DNA of 64,000 nucleotides, from positions 1 through 64,000 of the forward strand of contig NZ_JAQQTF010000006.1 of NCBI RefSeq assembly GCF_028561275.1. Direction: 5' to 3'. Under the pieces are notes generated by a model. It did not search any database. It was not told the origin of the DNA and was given only the letters and a program-made list of their open reading frames with translations. Shown here piece after piece: positions 25,242 through 33,499 of this stretch. Position 1 is the stretch's first letter; each line of letters begins with the position of its first letter. The position numbers and the translations under genes are program-made. The stretch is from Aureisphaera galaxeae (GTDB lineage Bacteria > Bacteroidota > Bacteroidia > Flavobacteriales > Flavobacteriaceae).

Positions 25242-26326
25242 TCCAACTTACCGCTATTCAACTAATTACCCTTTTGGCCGTTTTCAATGGCCTAATTTTC
25301 AGCCTACTCATATTAGATAAAAAAGAAAATAAAGTTGCCAATCGATTTTTAGCACTCTTAATCGTTTCTATGTGTTTTTCATTTACGCCTTATGTACTGG
25401 AAAACATGGTCTGGTACAAATACAGATGGTTGGTGTGGCTCCCACTTTCCCTTTCCTATTGGATTGGCCCTTCCTTTTATTTCTATGTAAAGGCACTCAC
25501 GCAGGAATTCAAATTTCAGAAAAAGCATTTGTGGTATTTCAGCCCCATCATCCTGAATTTTGTGCACAGTACTTATCATTTCTTTTACCAAGAAGGGAAC
25601 CCTTTTCCGTACTTTCATAAGTTTACAGAGCTATTGGAATCCTTAGCCATTATCATCATCTTCATTTTTACCTTGTTAAGTTATCGCTTGTTGGTACGCT
25701 ATGCTGCAAAGCTTTATAATCAATACTCCAATGTTGAAAAAATCACCCTAAGCTGGTTAAAAAATTTGGCTGTGGTGGTCATGAGTGCTTTTGCTATGGT
25801 AGCGGCATATTTAATTATAAGTGGATCTTTTCTTGGGAAGAAAAACCTAGATTATTGGAACACATACAAGTTTATATGCATTGTGGTATACATTCTTATG
25901 CTGCAGTGGTTGGTTATAAAAGGATACAAGCAAGCACCAACAGCCCCATTGTTTATTAATGTTTCAAACGAACCAGAGATAAAGGAAACATCGAGTGTTA
26001 TTGTACAACTTCAGAAAATCATTGTAGAAAAACACCTTTACAGAAACCCCGAATTAACGCTAGCCGATTTAAGCAAGTCCGTTGGCCTCTCCGAAAGAAC
26101 TATTTCTGCTGCTATTAATAACGAATTAAACAAAAACTTCTATCGTTTCATTAATGAATATCGCGTGGAAGAGGTAAAGGCAAAGCTTCGGGATCCCAAA
26201 TTCGATCATATGAAAATCTTAAGTATTGCCTTGGATTCCGGATTCAATTCAAAAGCCAGTTTCAATCGCATCTTTAAATCGTATGTAGGGCAAACTCCAC
26301 TTCAGTTTAAATCGAGTAAATCTTAA
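25238..26326 (+). CDS. Membrane-anchored AraC-family transcriptional regulator
   Basis: A 362-residue protein with about seven hydrophobic segments in the first 230 residues and a C-terminal AraC-type DNA-binding domain (about 260-360: LTLADLSKSVGLSERTI and ILSIALDSGFNSKASFNRIF). It has the same overall design as the regulator at 20121-21257 but only moderate similarity to it. It overlaps the mnmE stop (ATGA), so it is translated from the mnmE transcript. That coupling to a tRNA-modification gene is unexpected. The gene after it, a hydrolase-like lipoprotein, is a possible target (inference). Confidence 0.88.
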   Translation: MIQLTAIQLITLLAVFNGLIFSLLILDKKENKVANRFLALLIVSMCFSFTPYVLENMVWYKYRWLVWLPLSLSYWIGPSFYFYVKALTQEFKFQKKHLWYFSPIILNFVHSTYHFFYQEGNPFPYFHKFTELLESLAIIIIFIFTLLSYRLLVRYAAKLYNQYSNVEKITLSWLKNLAVVVMSAFAMVAAYLIISGSFLGKKNLDYWNTYKFICIVVYILMLQWLVIKGYKQAPTAPLFINVSNEPEIKETSSVIVQLQKIIVEKHLYRNPELTLADLSKSVGLSERTISAAINNELNKNFYRFINEYRVEEVKAKLRDPKFDHMKILSIALDSGFNSKASFNRIFKSYVGQTPLQFKSSKS

Positions 26327-26415
26327 GTATTTACGGGTATTGATACCTGTTTGCATTTATTGAGACCTCCAAAATAAGAGGGCGCACTAATTTAAGCATC
26401 ACTAAACCTTGTGAT

Positions 26416-28008
26416 ATGCTTACAACTTTCCGATTCCTTCTTCTTGTCCTATTAATTACTACCCTATCCTGTAGTGATGAAACACCTATTGAGACGCCAC
26501 AAATGTGGGGCTCGCTACAACCCGGTCCGTACTATGTTGGGTACACCACCCATTTCTTGTACGATCGCTCGAGACCCGCCATCCCCTACTCCGATTGGAA
26601 CGGCCAACTCTTTCCTAACGATGAAACGGAAGGACGACAAATGCAGGTCAATGTCTGGTACCCTACCAATTCTGGAATTGCAAAAGATCAAATGATCTAT
26701 GGAGATTATATAGACCTAAATAGCCGAAAATTGGATTTTAGCCCCCTTTCCGAAAGTCAGATAGTCTTTTCGGATGGGCAAATCGTAGAAAAGATCAATG
26801 CCTTGGGAGGTAACGGTAATTTCACCATAGAAGACCTAAGCCAACTGCGAACTCTCAAGAGTTTTGCCATAAAAGATGCTGAACCAACGAGCGGTAAATT
26901 TCCGTTGGTAGTATTTCCCAACGGGATGAGCCCTATGGCTCATAGCATCATGTGCGAGTACATCGCAAGCCAAGGATATGTGGTGGCTTCTACCACTCTA
27001 AAAGGAGCACATGCCTCGGCAGAGGATATTTCTTCCCAAGGGTTGGAAACAGCTGTTATGGATTTGGACTTTGCCATTTCCTTCCTAGCCAATCTGCCAC
27101 AGGTAGATTCTCACAAAATCGGACTTATAGGCAATGCCATCAATTCCTCTCAAATTACAGCGTATCAGAATAGAAATGCCAACGTGGATTGTTTGATCAG
27201 TTTAGACGGCGGTCTAATTAGTAATTTTGAGCAACGATTACTTAAAGGAACTCCATTTTATAGTACCAACGCCGTAGATATTCCCATTCTCGCGATTTAC
27301 GTTCCACATCCCGCGATAGATCCCAGTTATATTTTCCACCTCAAGCATTCGGATCGATATTTCTTTCGTTTTAAGACGATGAGTGAATTTCATTTCCTGA
27401 ATTATGGTCAGTTAGAAAGCTTCAAGCCTCATATTATTGGTGAACCTAAAGGGAATGTACAGGAAGGACATAGTATCTCTAGTATCTATATGGTTCAGTT
27501 TTTAAATGCTTTTCTCAAGGGCAGTTCAGAAGGGTTGGACTTCATTGAAGGTCCAGTTAGCTCAGAATATACAACTCAGATTGATACTTCCTTTATTAAA
27601 AGATCCGTGCCCAAACCTCCCAATATTGCCACCATTAAAAATGCATTTCGCATGCACGGATTTCAATATGTGGACAGCATCTATACTAGTTACAAAAAAG
27701 CAAATCCTTCTCCCTTCCAGATTGGTTTTTATAAGGAGATGAAAGATTGGTTGGCCTGGAGAAAGGACCCAACATACAAATACCGCTATGCACTTTTTAA
27801 ATTGGCTTATGACAGTTATCCCAATTCTGCAGAAGTACATTATTACTTGGGGTACTATGCGTTGGAACTCAAAAAGTATGATGAGTCCAAGAAACATTTC
27901 GACAAGGCCATAACCCTATTGGAAGCGGATAAGAATCCCGAGTTGACGGTTGAAAGAAAACTGGCCCTGCTCCAAAGTATTGACGGATTTTTAAATGAAC
28001 TTCCATAA
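26416..28008 (+). CDS. Lipoprotein with alpha/beta-hydrolase-like domain lacking the nucleophile serine, plus C-terminal TPR
   Basis: A 530-residue lipoprotein (lipobox TTLSC, Cys19). Residues about 70-390 resemble platelet-activating-factor acetylhydrolase or dienelactone hydrolase folds: VNVWYPT, FPLVVFPNGM as oxyanion loop, then KIGLIGNAINSSQ at 234-246 where the nucleophile elbow G-x-S-x-G should be. Here the expected serine is Ala241 and the last glycine is Asn243. The last ~80 residues look like a tetratricopeptide pair (AEVHYYLGYYALELKKYDES). It may be a binding pseudoenzyme, or use another residue. It sits 90 bases after the AraC-type regulator. Confidence 0.7.
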   Translation: MLTTFRFLLLVLLITTLSCSDETPIETPQMWGSLQPGPYYVGYTTHFLYDRSRPAIPYSDWNGQLFPNDETEGRQMQVNVWYPTNSGIAKDQMIYGDYIDLNSRKLDFSPLSESQIVFSDGQIVEKINALGGNGNFTIEDLSQLRTLKSFAIKDAEPTSGKFPLVVFPNGMSPMAHSIMCEYIASQGYVVASTTLKGAHASAEDISSQGLETAVMDLDFAISFLANLPQVDSHKIGLIGNAINSSQITAYQNRNANVDCLISLDGGLISNFEQRLLKGTPFYSTNAVDIPILAIYVPHPAIDPSYIFHLKHSDRYFFRFKTMSEFHFLNYGQLESFKPHIIGEPKGNVQEGHSISSIYMVQFLNAFLKGSSEGLDFIEGPVSSEYTTQIDTSFIKRSVPKPPNIATIKNAFRMHGFQYVDSIYTSYKKANPSPFQIGFYKEMKDWLAWRKDPTYKYRYALFKLAYDSYPNSAEVHYYLGYYALELKKYDESKKHFDKAITLLEADKNPELTVERKLALLQSIDGFLNELP

Positions 28009-28065
28009 ATGTGAATGTCCAATAACCTAGAGACATGAAAGATGGGTTTGTGTTGTTCCAGAATT

Positions 28066-28521
28066 CTATAATACGCCTTGTCCGAAGAAAGCAACACACC
28101 AGACGATGACAGAAGAGATGGTAATTCCAATTGTGTTGGCAGAGAATGCCTTTTTGCGCTCCATTTTGAATAAATAGGTCGCAATGGAACCTGCGTACAC
28201 TCCGGTACCTGGTAAGGGAATCATAACAAAGAACGCCAAACCAAGGTAACCGTATTTCTTTAGCTTGCCATTAGATCCCTTTTTGGCTCTTTTGGCCACC
28301 CAAATGGCCGCCCTTTTGTACCAATTCCATCGCAACAAGCCAACATTCACTTTATCCAAAAAAAACATCATCATGGGAAATACCAAAATATTGGCTGCCA
28401 ATGCGATAACGAATACGAAATAGGGATTAAGATCGCTAAGAAGACCATAGGGAATACCCACCTTTGCCTCTCCAAAAGGTGATAGGCTCCATAGAATAGT
28501 AAATAGTACTTCCTTAATCAT
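28066..28521 (-). CDS. Small multi-drug export family membrane protein (COG2426-like)
   Basis: A 151-residue integral membrane protein with four or five helices. Family features are WSLSPFGEAKVGIPYGL near the N-terminus, a basic loop AKRAKKGSNGKLKKYGYLGL, and FVMIPLPGTGVYAGSIATYL. It belongs to the family named small multi-drug export protein; direct evidence of export by its members is thin, so the name should not be read as a demonstrated function. It has its own -7 box (28539-28546) and is convergent with the preceding lipoprotein gene. Confidence 0.87.
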   Translation of the reverse strand: MIKEVLFTILWSLSPFGEAKVGIPYGLLSDLNPYFVFVIALAANILVFPMMMFFLDKVNVGLLRWNWYKRAAIWVAKRAKKGSNGKLKKYGYLGLAFFVMIPLPGTGVYAGSIATYLFKMERKKAFSANTIGITISSVIVWCVAFFGQGVL

Positions 28522-28538
28522 TGCAACGATTGAGGGTG

Positions 28539-28546
28539 CAAAATTA
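28539..28546 (-). promoter_or_regulatory. -7 promoter box of the small multi-drug export family gene
   Basis: The minus strand reads TAATTTTG (TAnnTTTG), 17 bases before the ATG at 28521. Confidence 0.5.
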
Positions 28547-28614
28547 CGTTTCTTTTACAGTCTTTATAGTGAATCTTATCTTAAATTTATCTAATACTAA
28601 GGCTTTTGTCCATT

Positions 28615-29151
28615 TTATTCCCCATCTGGAAAGGGTCTGGTTTCCCAACCAGGTGCAAACAATTCCGATTTACATAGTTGTCTAGCAGCTTCATAACCTG
28701 CATGATACAAGCAGTCACTTTCTGTCATGACCTCTCTTCCATCCTGGTTTTCGTAGCCTCTTTGCGAAGAGCCGCGAAAGGTTCCAAGAGAATTCGACGC
28801 TCTCGGATTGTATCTTGGGCCAGAATACACCTCTATAGTTACAGAGCATATGCCGGTTTCGGGATTGTAATGGTATGAATACGTGATAAAATAGCGGGTT
28901 CCATTCATATCCAAATCTGGATTTTGCCGTACGGTATTCCAATCCCTTGCACGGGCTTCTTCTTGGTTCTTTAAACAGTACTTGAATATGGCCGAACCTA
29001 TTTCGGTAGCATCAGTATCGTTGGTATTTCGGTTTTCACGAAAAGCATCGAAAGGAACATAAATGACATCGGGATACGCATCATCGCCTTGGGCGGATGC
29101 AGGTATCACACTTAAGAAAACAAGGGTAAAAAGGGTAGTTAGTCGAATCAT
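28615..29151 (-). CDS. Secreted protein of unknown function
   Basis: A 178-residue exported protein with signal peptide MIRLTTLFTLVFLSVIPASA. The mature part is hydrophilic, with strand-rich segments (TRYFITYSYHYNPETGICSV, VTIEVYSG) and four cysteines (KYCLKN, GICSV, SDCLYH, QLCKS) that could form two disulfides. I do not recognise a family. It is a lone gene on the minus strand, divergent from the T9SS fibronectin protein. Confidence 0.65.
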   Translation of the reverse strand: MIRLTTLFTLVFLSVIPASAQGDDAYPDVIYVPFDAFRENRNTNDTDATEIGSAIFKYCLKNQEEARARDWNTVRQNPDLDMNGTRYFITYSYHYNPETGICSVTIEVYSGPRYNPRASNSLGTFRGSSQRGYENQDGREVMTESDCLYHAGYEAARQLCKSELFAPGWETRPFPDGE

Positions 29152-29279
29152 GGTATACTGGTTTTCAGATCAATATAGCTATTTTTTATGGATACAAGCT
29201 GAATAAATAGGAAGAGCTTAGTAAGGTCCCAGTAAGATTATAGTAATTCCATAATGGAGACAGCGGGAATCAATTTATT

Positions 29280-29287
29280 TAGTTTTG
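29280..29287 (+). promoter_or_regulatory. -7 promoter box of the T9SS fibronectin-type protein gene
   Basis: TAGTTTTG matches TAnnTTTG, 27 bases before the ATG at 29315. It overlaps an alternative TTG start at 29285 and argues against it. Confidence 0.45.
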
Positions 29288-29314
29288 CTGCAACAAACCC
29301 AACTTAATTTTTAT

Positions 29315-30394
29315 ATGAAAAAAGTCACATTATTATTAATGGTCATTTTGTTTATTCTTAGTGAAACTCCTGTGCAAGCCACAGACTACAAAACACTTGG
29401 CAAAGAAGGGATTACTGTAAACGATGTTGGCCCCTGCGCACCCATCCAAGATCTTACTGTAAGTGAGGTCACCACAGAAAGTATATCCTTTACTTGGGGT
29501 GAAATCTCAACCGCCGAAGGATATACCATATCCCTGCATGCGTATAATCCGGTGCCCAATTCGAGTGATTTCATTATTGAAGAACAAACACTAGCCGCGG
29601 GAACCTCAACGGCTACGTTTAATGGATTGACCGAAGGTACTTTTTACCATGTATTTATCCGAACGCATTGTGCCACGGGAAGCACTTCGGGTGATACCTT
29701 TCAGAAAATACATACCGAGGCCTTGTTCCCAGAAAATGACACCTGCACCAATGCTATTGCTATTGGTTGTGGCGAAACATTAAAGGGAAGTAACTTGTCT
29801 GCCACTACCGAAGGCAACCCAAACATTTCGGCCTGTGGAGGAAACTCGAATGTTCCAGGAGTTTGGTATGTCATTGATGACAATGCAGGTATTGCAGGTG
29901 ATATCACTGTAAATGTCTGCAGTGGCACTCCTTCCGAAATGGACACCATACTTCAGGTATTTACAGGGGAGTGCGGCTCTTTTACTTGTGTTACTCTCAA
30001 CGACGATTTTTGCGATTTTAGGTCCTCGGTTACCTTCCCTAGTAACGGAAATACCGAATTCTATGTATTTGTTACCGGCTTTCAAGATTCTGGCAGTAAA
30101 CTTGGAAACTTTGACATCTCGGTAACTGGAGCATGTAATACCCTTACTACTCCAGAGGTTGCGTTTTCCGACTTTGTTATGGGCCCTAATCCAGCAAGTG
30201 ATGTATTACAACTCTCCAATAACGGCCCTATACAAACGGTTGAAATTTATGATGCCCTAGGAAAAATGGTAGATGTTGTTCATCCCAATGCGGCCGACTT
30301 TTCGTTGCCCATTGCCAAACTTCCGAATGGACTATACATCCTTAAAGCCATAGCAGAAGGGGTAACAACCACCCAACGGTTTATTAAAGAGTAA
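29315..30394 (+). CDS. T9SS-secreted protein with fibronectin III-like and PPC-like domains
   Basis: A 359-residue exported protein, starting MKKVTLLLMVILFILSE. Domains in order: a fibronectin type III-like module (about 40-125; IQDLTVSEVTTESISFTWGE), a Cys-rich beta domain opening NDTCTNAIAIGCGETLKGS that resembles bacterial pre-peptidase-type domains, and a type A T9SS C-terminal sorting domain (about 290-359; VMGPNPASDVLQL, ending TTQRFIKE). It should be exported by T9SS and attached to or released from the surface. No catalytic domain is visible, so a binding role is likely. Confidence 0.88.
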   Translation: MKKVTLLLMVILFILSETPVQATDYKTLGKEGITVNDVGPCAPIQDLTVSEVTTESISFTWGEISTAEGYTISLHAYNPVPNSSDFIIEEQTLAAGTSTATFNGLTEGTFYHVFIRTHCATGSTSGDTFQKIHTEALFPENDTCTNAIAIGCGETLKGSNLSATTEGNPNISACGGNSNVPGVWYVIDDNAGIAGDITVNVCSGTPSEMDTILQVFTGECGSFTCVTLNDDFCDFRSSVTFPSNGNTEFYVFVTGFQDSGSKLGNFDISVTGACNTLTTPEVAFSDFVMGPNPASDVLQLSNNGPIQTVEIYDALGKMVDVVHPNAADFSLPIAKLPNGLYILKAIAEGVTTTQRFIKE

Positions 30395-30777
30395 CTTTTC
30401 TCTTTCAACCAAAGAAAAGGTCTACCCGTCGTGGTAGGCCTTTTTATTTCTACAGATTTTCTAGGTATTATATTAAGGTGTAATAAATTTATTGATATAA
30501 GATCTCCTTAACCATTTTTACATCTTTCCAAAAGCAAAATCCCGCTGCTAACTATATAATGTCTTAGGTAGGGTTAAAAACACTTAAATGTACCTTCAAT
30601 ACCCGGGTAATTTTTCATCTGATTCTAATTCATTGAACAACACATTGTAATTATTTTCTGACAGCAAATTTTCCTTGATTCCTACATTAAATTACGTATA
30701 TACCGTAAATAATCGATATAATACACATATACTCGTTAAACAACGATTTGAAATTCAATTAATTACATTTTACCTGC
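30395..30777. other. Gene-free AT-rich spacer
   Basis: It contains the terminator at 30417-30446 and then about 330 very AT-rich bases up to the promoter of the three-paralogue operon. No open frame or RNA gene was recognised. Confidence 0.6.
30417..30446 (+). terminator. Terminator after the T9SS fibronectin-type gene
   Basis: AAGGTCTACC (30417-30426) pairs with GGTAGGCCTT (30433-30442), with one G-T wobble, followed by a T run. Confidence 0.8.
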
Positions 30778-30785
30778 TATATTTG
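30778..30785 (+). promoter_or_regulatory. -7 promoter box of the three-paralogue operon
   Basis: TATATTTG matches TAnnTTTG, 24 bases before the ATG at 30809. Confidence 0.5.
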
Positions 30786-30808
30786 GAATACACCAAATCA
30801 GTAATAAA

Positions 30809-31435
30809 ATGGTAATAAGAAGTATCACTTTCTTGGCTGTTTTTTTATGTATTTGCCCCCACCAAATCATTTCCCAAACTGGGATAAACACAACAGCCCC
30901 CCGAACCACACTAGAAGTAGCCGGTGATGTGGAAATTTCGTCCACTATAGACATTGGCACCGTTAACTCATTAGCGGATGGCGACACCTCTACCTTCCTT
31001 GTACAAGACACGGACAATACTATTAAAACGTTGGACGTAAGTAACCCTACAGGTGCAGCCTTGGGTTATATTCAGGAATATGTGATTGAAAACATGTTCC
31101 AGGATTTCGTTCAAGACTTTGATACGGGTATTGATGCCACCGATTATGTCCTCATTGCAATTTCGGCAAATTATAACGAAGAATTATCGCTTTATAATAC
31201 CGATGGGCAATCCGATCATTATAGCCTACCCTATACAGCTACCTTCATTAGTGGCGGGACTTGGCATATTGTTGCCAACTATCCAGTGGCTCGTAATGCA
31301 GACGTTTCGGCCATTGGCGAATGGACCATCACCACACTTATTTTTTCAAGGGATTTGTCTAAACAATTGGGTACGGTCGCTGTTCCTATGAGTGGTGGAT
31401 CGACCGCAACAGCTAGCTTTCCCGTTATTAACTAA
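30809..31435 (+). CDS. Secreted protein of a tandem paralogue set (member 1)
   Basis: A 208-residue exported protein. After the signal peptide it carries QTGINTTAPRTTLEVAGDVE, the N-terminal motif also seen in bacteroidotal fibre proteins and in the S74 fibre of this window. The rest follows a pattern shared with the two next genes: a linker, an acidic FDTGIDATDYVL strand, a SGGTWHIVANY strand, a strand ITTLIFSRDL, and a Gly/Thr-rich end. No sorting tail or catalytic motif is visible. The three genes are 12-14 bases apart and form one operon. Function is unknown. Confidence 0.75.
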   Translation: MVIRSITFLAVFLCICPHQIISQTGINTTAPRTTLEVAGDVEISSTIDIGTVNSLADGDTSTFLVQDTDNTIKTLDVSNPTGAALGYIQEYVIENMFQDFVQDFDTGIDATDYVLIAISANYNEELSLYNTDGQSDHYSLPYTATFISGGTWHIVANYPVARNADVSAIGEWTITTLIFSRDLSKQLGTVAVPMSGGSTATASFPVIN

Positions 31436-31449
31436 TTACCTATTCAATT

Positions 31450-32082
31450 ATGAAGTATAAAATTACACTGATAGTAGCACTATTAATAAGTGGACTATCG
31501 TACGCTCAGGTAGGAATTGGTACTACGGCTCCTAAAGCAGATTTGCACGTGGCAGGCGATATGTTGGTGCAAGATGCTTTTAAAGTAGGCACCTTAACCA
31601 CTGTTGGATCTACAGAAGAAGATTTTAAACTGGTAGCAAGAAAAACGAATTCAAATCCGGTAGGTGAACTTTCGGTACTCGATGTTCAATCCATTAGTGT
31701 AGCTCCCGTAAACCTAGTCAACTACCACTTCAGCAACATAGATTCTGACAATATTGAAGATCTCGATCTGCAATACGATACCAGCAAGTATATCGTAGGT
31801 GTGGCAAATTTCCGATATGTTGGGGATGCCTTGGAGAAGTTAGACTACGATGCTACCAAGAAATCCATCGGTCAATTTGTGGTTCGCACCTTCGAGAATG
31901 GTGGAACATGGCATCTTGAAATCCGTAACAGAATCTTAGACTTACAACCTTCAGATAGCGTAGAATACTATGTTACCCTAGTGGTGTATGACAAATCATA
32001 TTTCAGAAACCTTCCTTCTATACATACAGACTTAGGGGGTGGTTTCACGGGAACGGCTTCCTCTGTTCCGGTTCTAAATTAA
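31450..32082 (+). CDS. Secreted protein of a tandem paralogue set (member 2)
   Basis: A 210-residue exported protein (signal MKYKITLIVALLISGLSYA). It begins QVGIGTTAPKADLHVAGDM and continues with the paralogue pattern: LQYDTSKYIVGVANFRY, FENGGTWHLEI, YYVTLVVYDKSYF, and TGTASSVPVLN at the end, matching PVIN in member 1. Sequence identity between members is low apart from these blocks, so the duplication is old or the proteins evolve fast. Function is unknown. Confidence 0.75.
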   Translation: MKYKITLIVALLISGLSYAQVGIGTTAPKADLHVAGDMLVQDAFKVGTLTTVGSTEEDFKLVARKTNSNPVGELSVLDVQSISVAPVNLVNYHFSNIDSDNIEDLDLQYDTSKYIVGVANFRYVGDALEKLDYDATKKSIGQFVVRTFENGGTWHLEIRNRILDLQPSDSVEYYVTLVVYDKSYFRNLPSIHTDLGGGFTGTASSVPVLN

Positions 32083-32094
32083 AATATACAACTT

Positions 32095-32760
32095 ATGCGA
32101 AAGAATTACATACTTTTTCTAATAGGTCTTTTTCAATGTTCCCTTGTTCTAAGTCAGGTAGGAATCAACACCATGACCCCCAATAGTACATTGGATGTGG
32201 TGGGCGACGTGCGCACCGACTCAAATCTATATTTAGAAAATCCTGGGGATAACACTCAAATCAGGAATTCGAAACTATTAATACAGACTTCCACCAGCGA
32301 CATTATAAAGTATGATATCGATGTGAGTAAATACGGTCCCATTAATAATGCGGAATTTATTTTTCAGGATCTTTCATCGAATGGCTTGTTTGAATATGAC
32401 ACCAAGATTTCTACGACAGATTATATCGTAACCTTGCAAGGATATTATTTTGAAGAAGCTGGTACTGGAAATCCAGAGGTGATCATCTTGAGTAACCATT
32501 CGACCGTAAATATTGAAGGGTACCAGATCTATGCCTTCGAAAACGGTGCTACAGGTACATGGTGCCTCAAGGCGGTTCCCAATGATTCTGTATTTAGGGT
32601 GTACGATTTCAGTGTGGGCTCTTACGTGGATACTCCGATCGATTTGTATTTAAATGTAATCATCTACCGAAAAGGGTTCATTTCGAAAGTGCAAACATCC
32701 ATTTCCAAGAATATGTTGAATTCCAACACTGGGACGGTTGCGCTTCCTCCTGGATTCTAA
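32095..32760 (+). CDS. Secreted protein of a tandem paralogue set (member 3)
   Basis: A 221-residue exported protein. It opens with a signal peptide and QVGINTMTPNSTLDVVGDV. The shared blocks are FEYDTKISTTDYIVTLQGYY, FENGATGTWCLKAV, LYLNVIIYRKGF, and a terminal TGTVALPPGF. It is the last gene of the operon and is convergent with the LytTR regulator gene, only 16 bases apart. There is no visible terminator in that gap. Function is unknown. Confidence 0.75.
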   Translation: MRKNYILFLIGLFQCSLVLSQVGINTMTPNSTLDVVGDVRTDSNLYLENPGDNTQIRNSKLLIQTSTSDIIKYDIDVSKYGPINNAEFIFQDLSSNGLFEYDTKISTTDYIVTLQGYYFEEAGTGNPEVIILSNHSTVNIEGYQIYAFENGATGTWCLKAVPNDSVFRVYDFSVGSYVDTPIDLYLNVIIYRKGFISKVQTSISKNMLNSNTGTVALPPGF

Positions 32761-32776
32761 TTGGATACCATTGCGA

Positions 32777-33499
32777 TTAGATAATCCCCTTCCAGCGAAT
32801 TTTCTCCATAAAAGCATCCTTCATCCGTTTGCTAATGGTCAGCTTATGGGATGCTATTGTCACTAAATTCCCTTCTATTACCAGAATGTGATTCAGGTTT
32901 ACAATGTGGGAACGATGAATGCGGATGAAATCCTTTTGCGGCAACACGGTTTCCATAAAACCTGTTGTTTGCAATGCTAAGATCATGTCATCTTGGGTAT
33001 AGATCTTTACATACTCTCCATAGCTTTCAGTAAAAAGGATATCATTAAAATGAACCTTCACCATCTTCCTATTGGTTTTCACAAAGAAGTAATCCGAAAG
33101 TAGACTTGAATCGCCCCTTTTGTTATCTTCTTCAGAAAATGAAATAAGGTCTTTTGCTTTTTCTATGGCTTGGTAGAATCGCTGAAAGGAAATGGGCTTT
33201 ACCAAGTAATCGACCACATCCAAATTATAGCCTTCCAAAGCATATTCTGAATAGGCCGTAGTGAAGATGGTCACCAGCTTTTGCCTCAGCATTTTTACAA
33301 GGTCTATGCCCGTAATATCGTCCATCTGAATGTCGGACAGCAGAATATCGACAGTTTCATTTTCGATCAGTTTTTTGGCTTCCAAGGCGTTACTCGCCAA
33401 TCCCACCACATGAATATCTTCCAACTTATCACAATAGGTTTCCAACAGCAATCGCGCCGGTTCCTCATCATCCAATATAAGTACGTTGATCTTGTTCAT
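32777..33499 (-). CDS. LytTR-family response regulator
   Basis: A 240-residue two-component response regulator. The receiver domain (1-120) has the acidic pair DDEE at 10-13, the phosphoacceptor Asp56 in DILLSDIQMDD, and the conserved lysine in VKPISFQRF. The C-terminal LytTR DNA-binding domain (about 140-240) has RIHRSHIVNLNHI, the family hallmark. It is coupled by a 4-base overlap to the sensor kinase upstream. Neighbouring targets may be the three-paralogue operon or the amine oxidase gene (inference from position). Confidence 0.95.
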   Translation of the reverse strand: MNKINVLILDDEEPARLLLETYCDKLEDIHVVGLASNALEAKKLIENETVDILLSDIQMDDITGIDLVKMLRQKLVTIFTTAYSEYALEGYNLDVVDYLVKPISFQRFYQAIEKAKDLISFSEEDNKRGDSSLLSDYFFVKTNRKMVKVHFNDILFTESYGEYVKIYTQDDMILALQTTGFMETVLPQKDFIRIHRSHIVNLNHILVIEGNLVTIASHKLTISKRMKDAFMEKIRWKGII

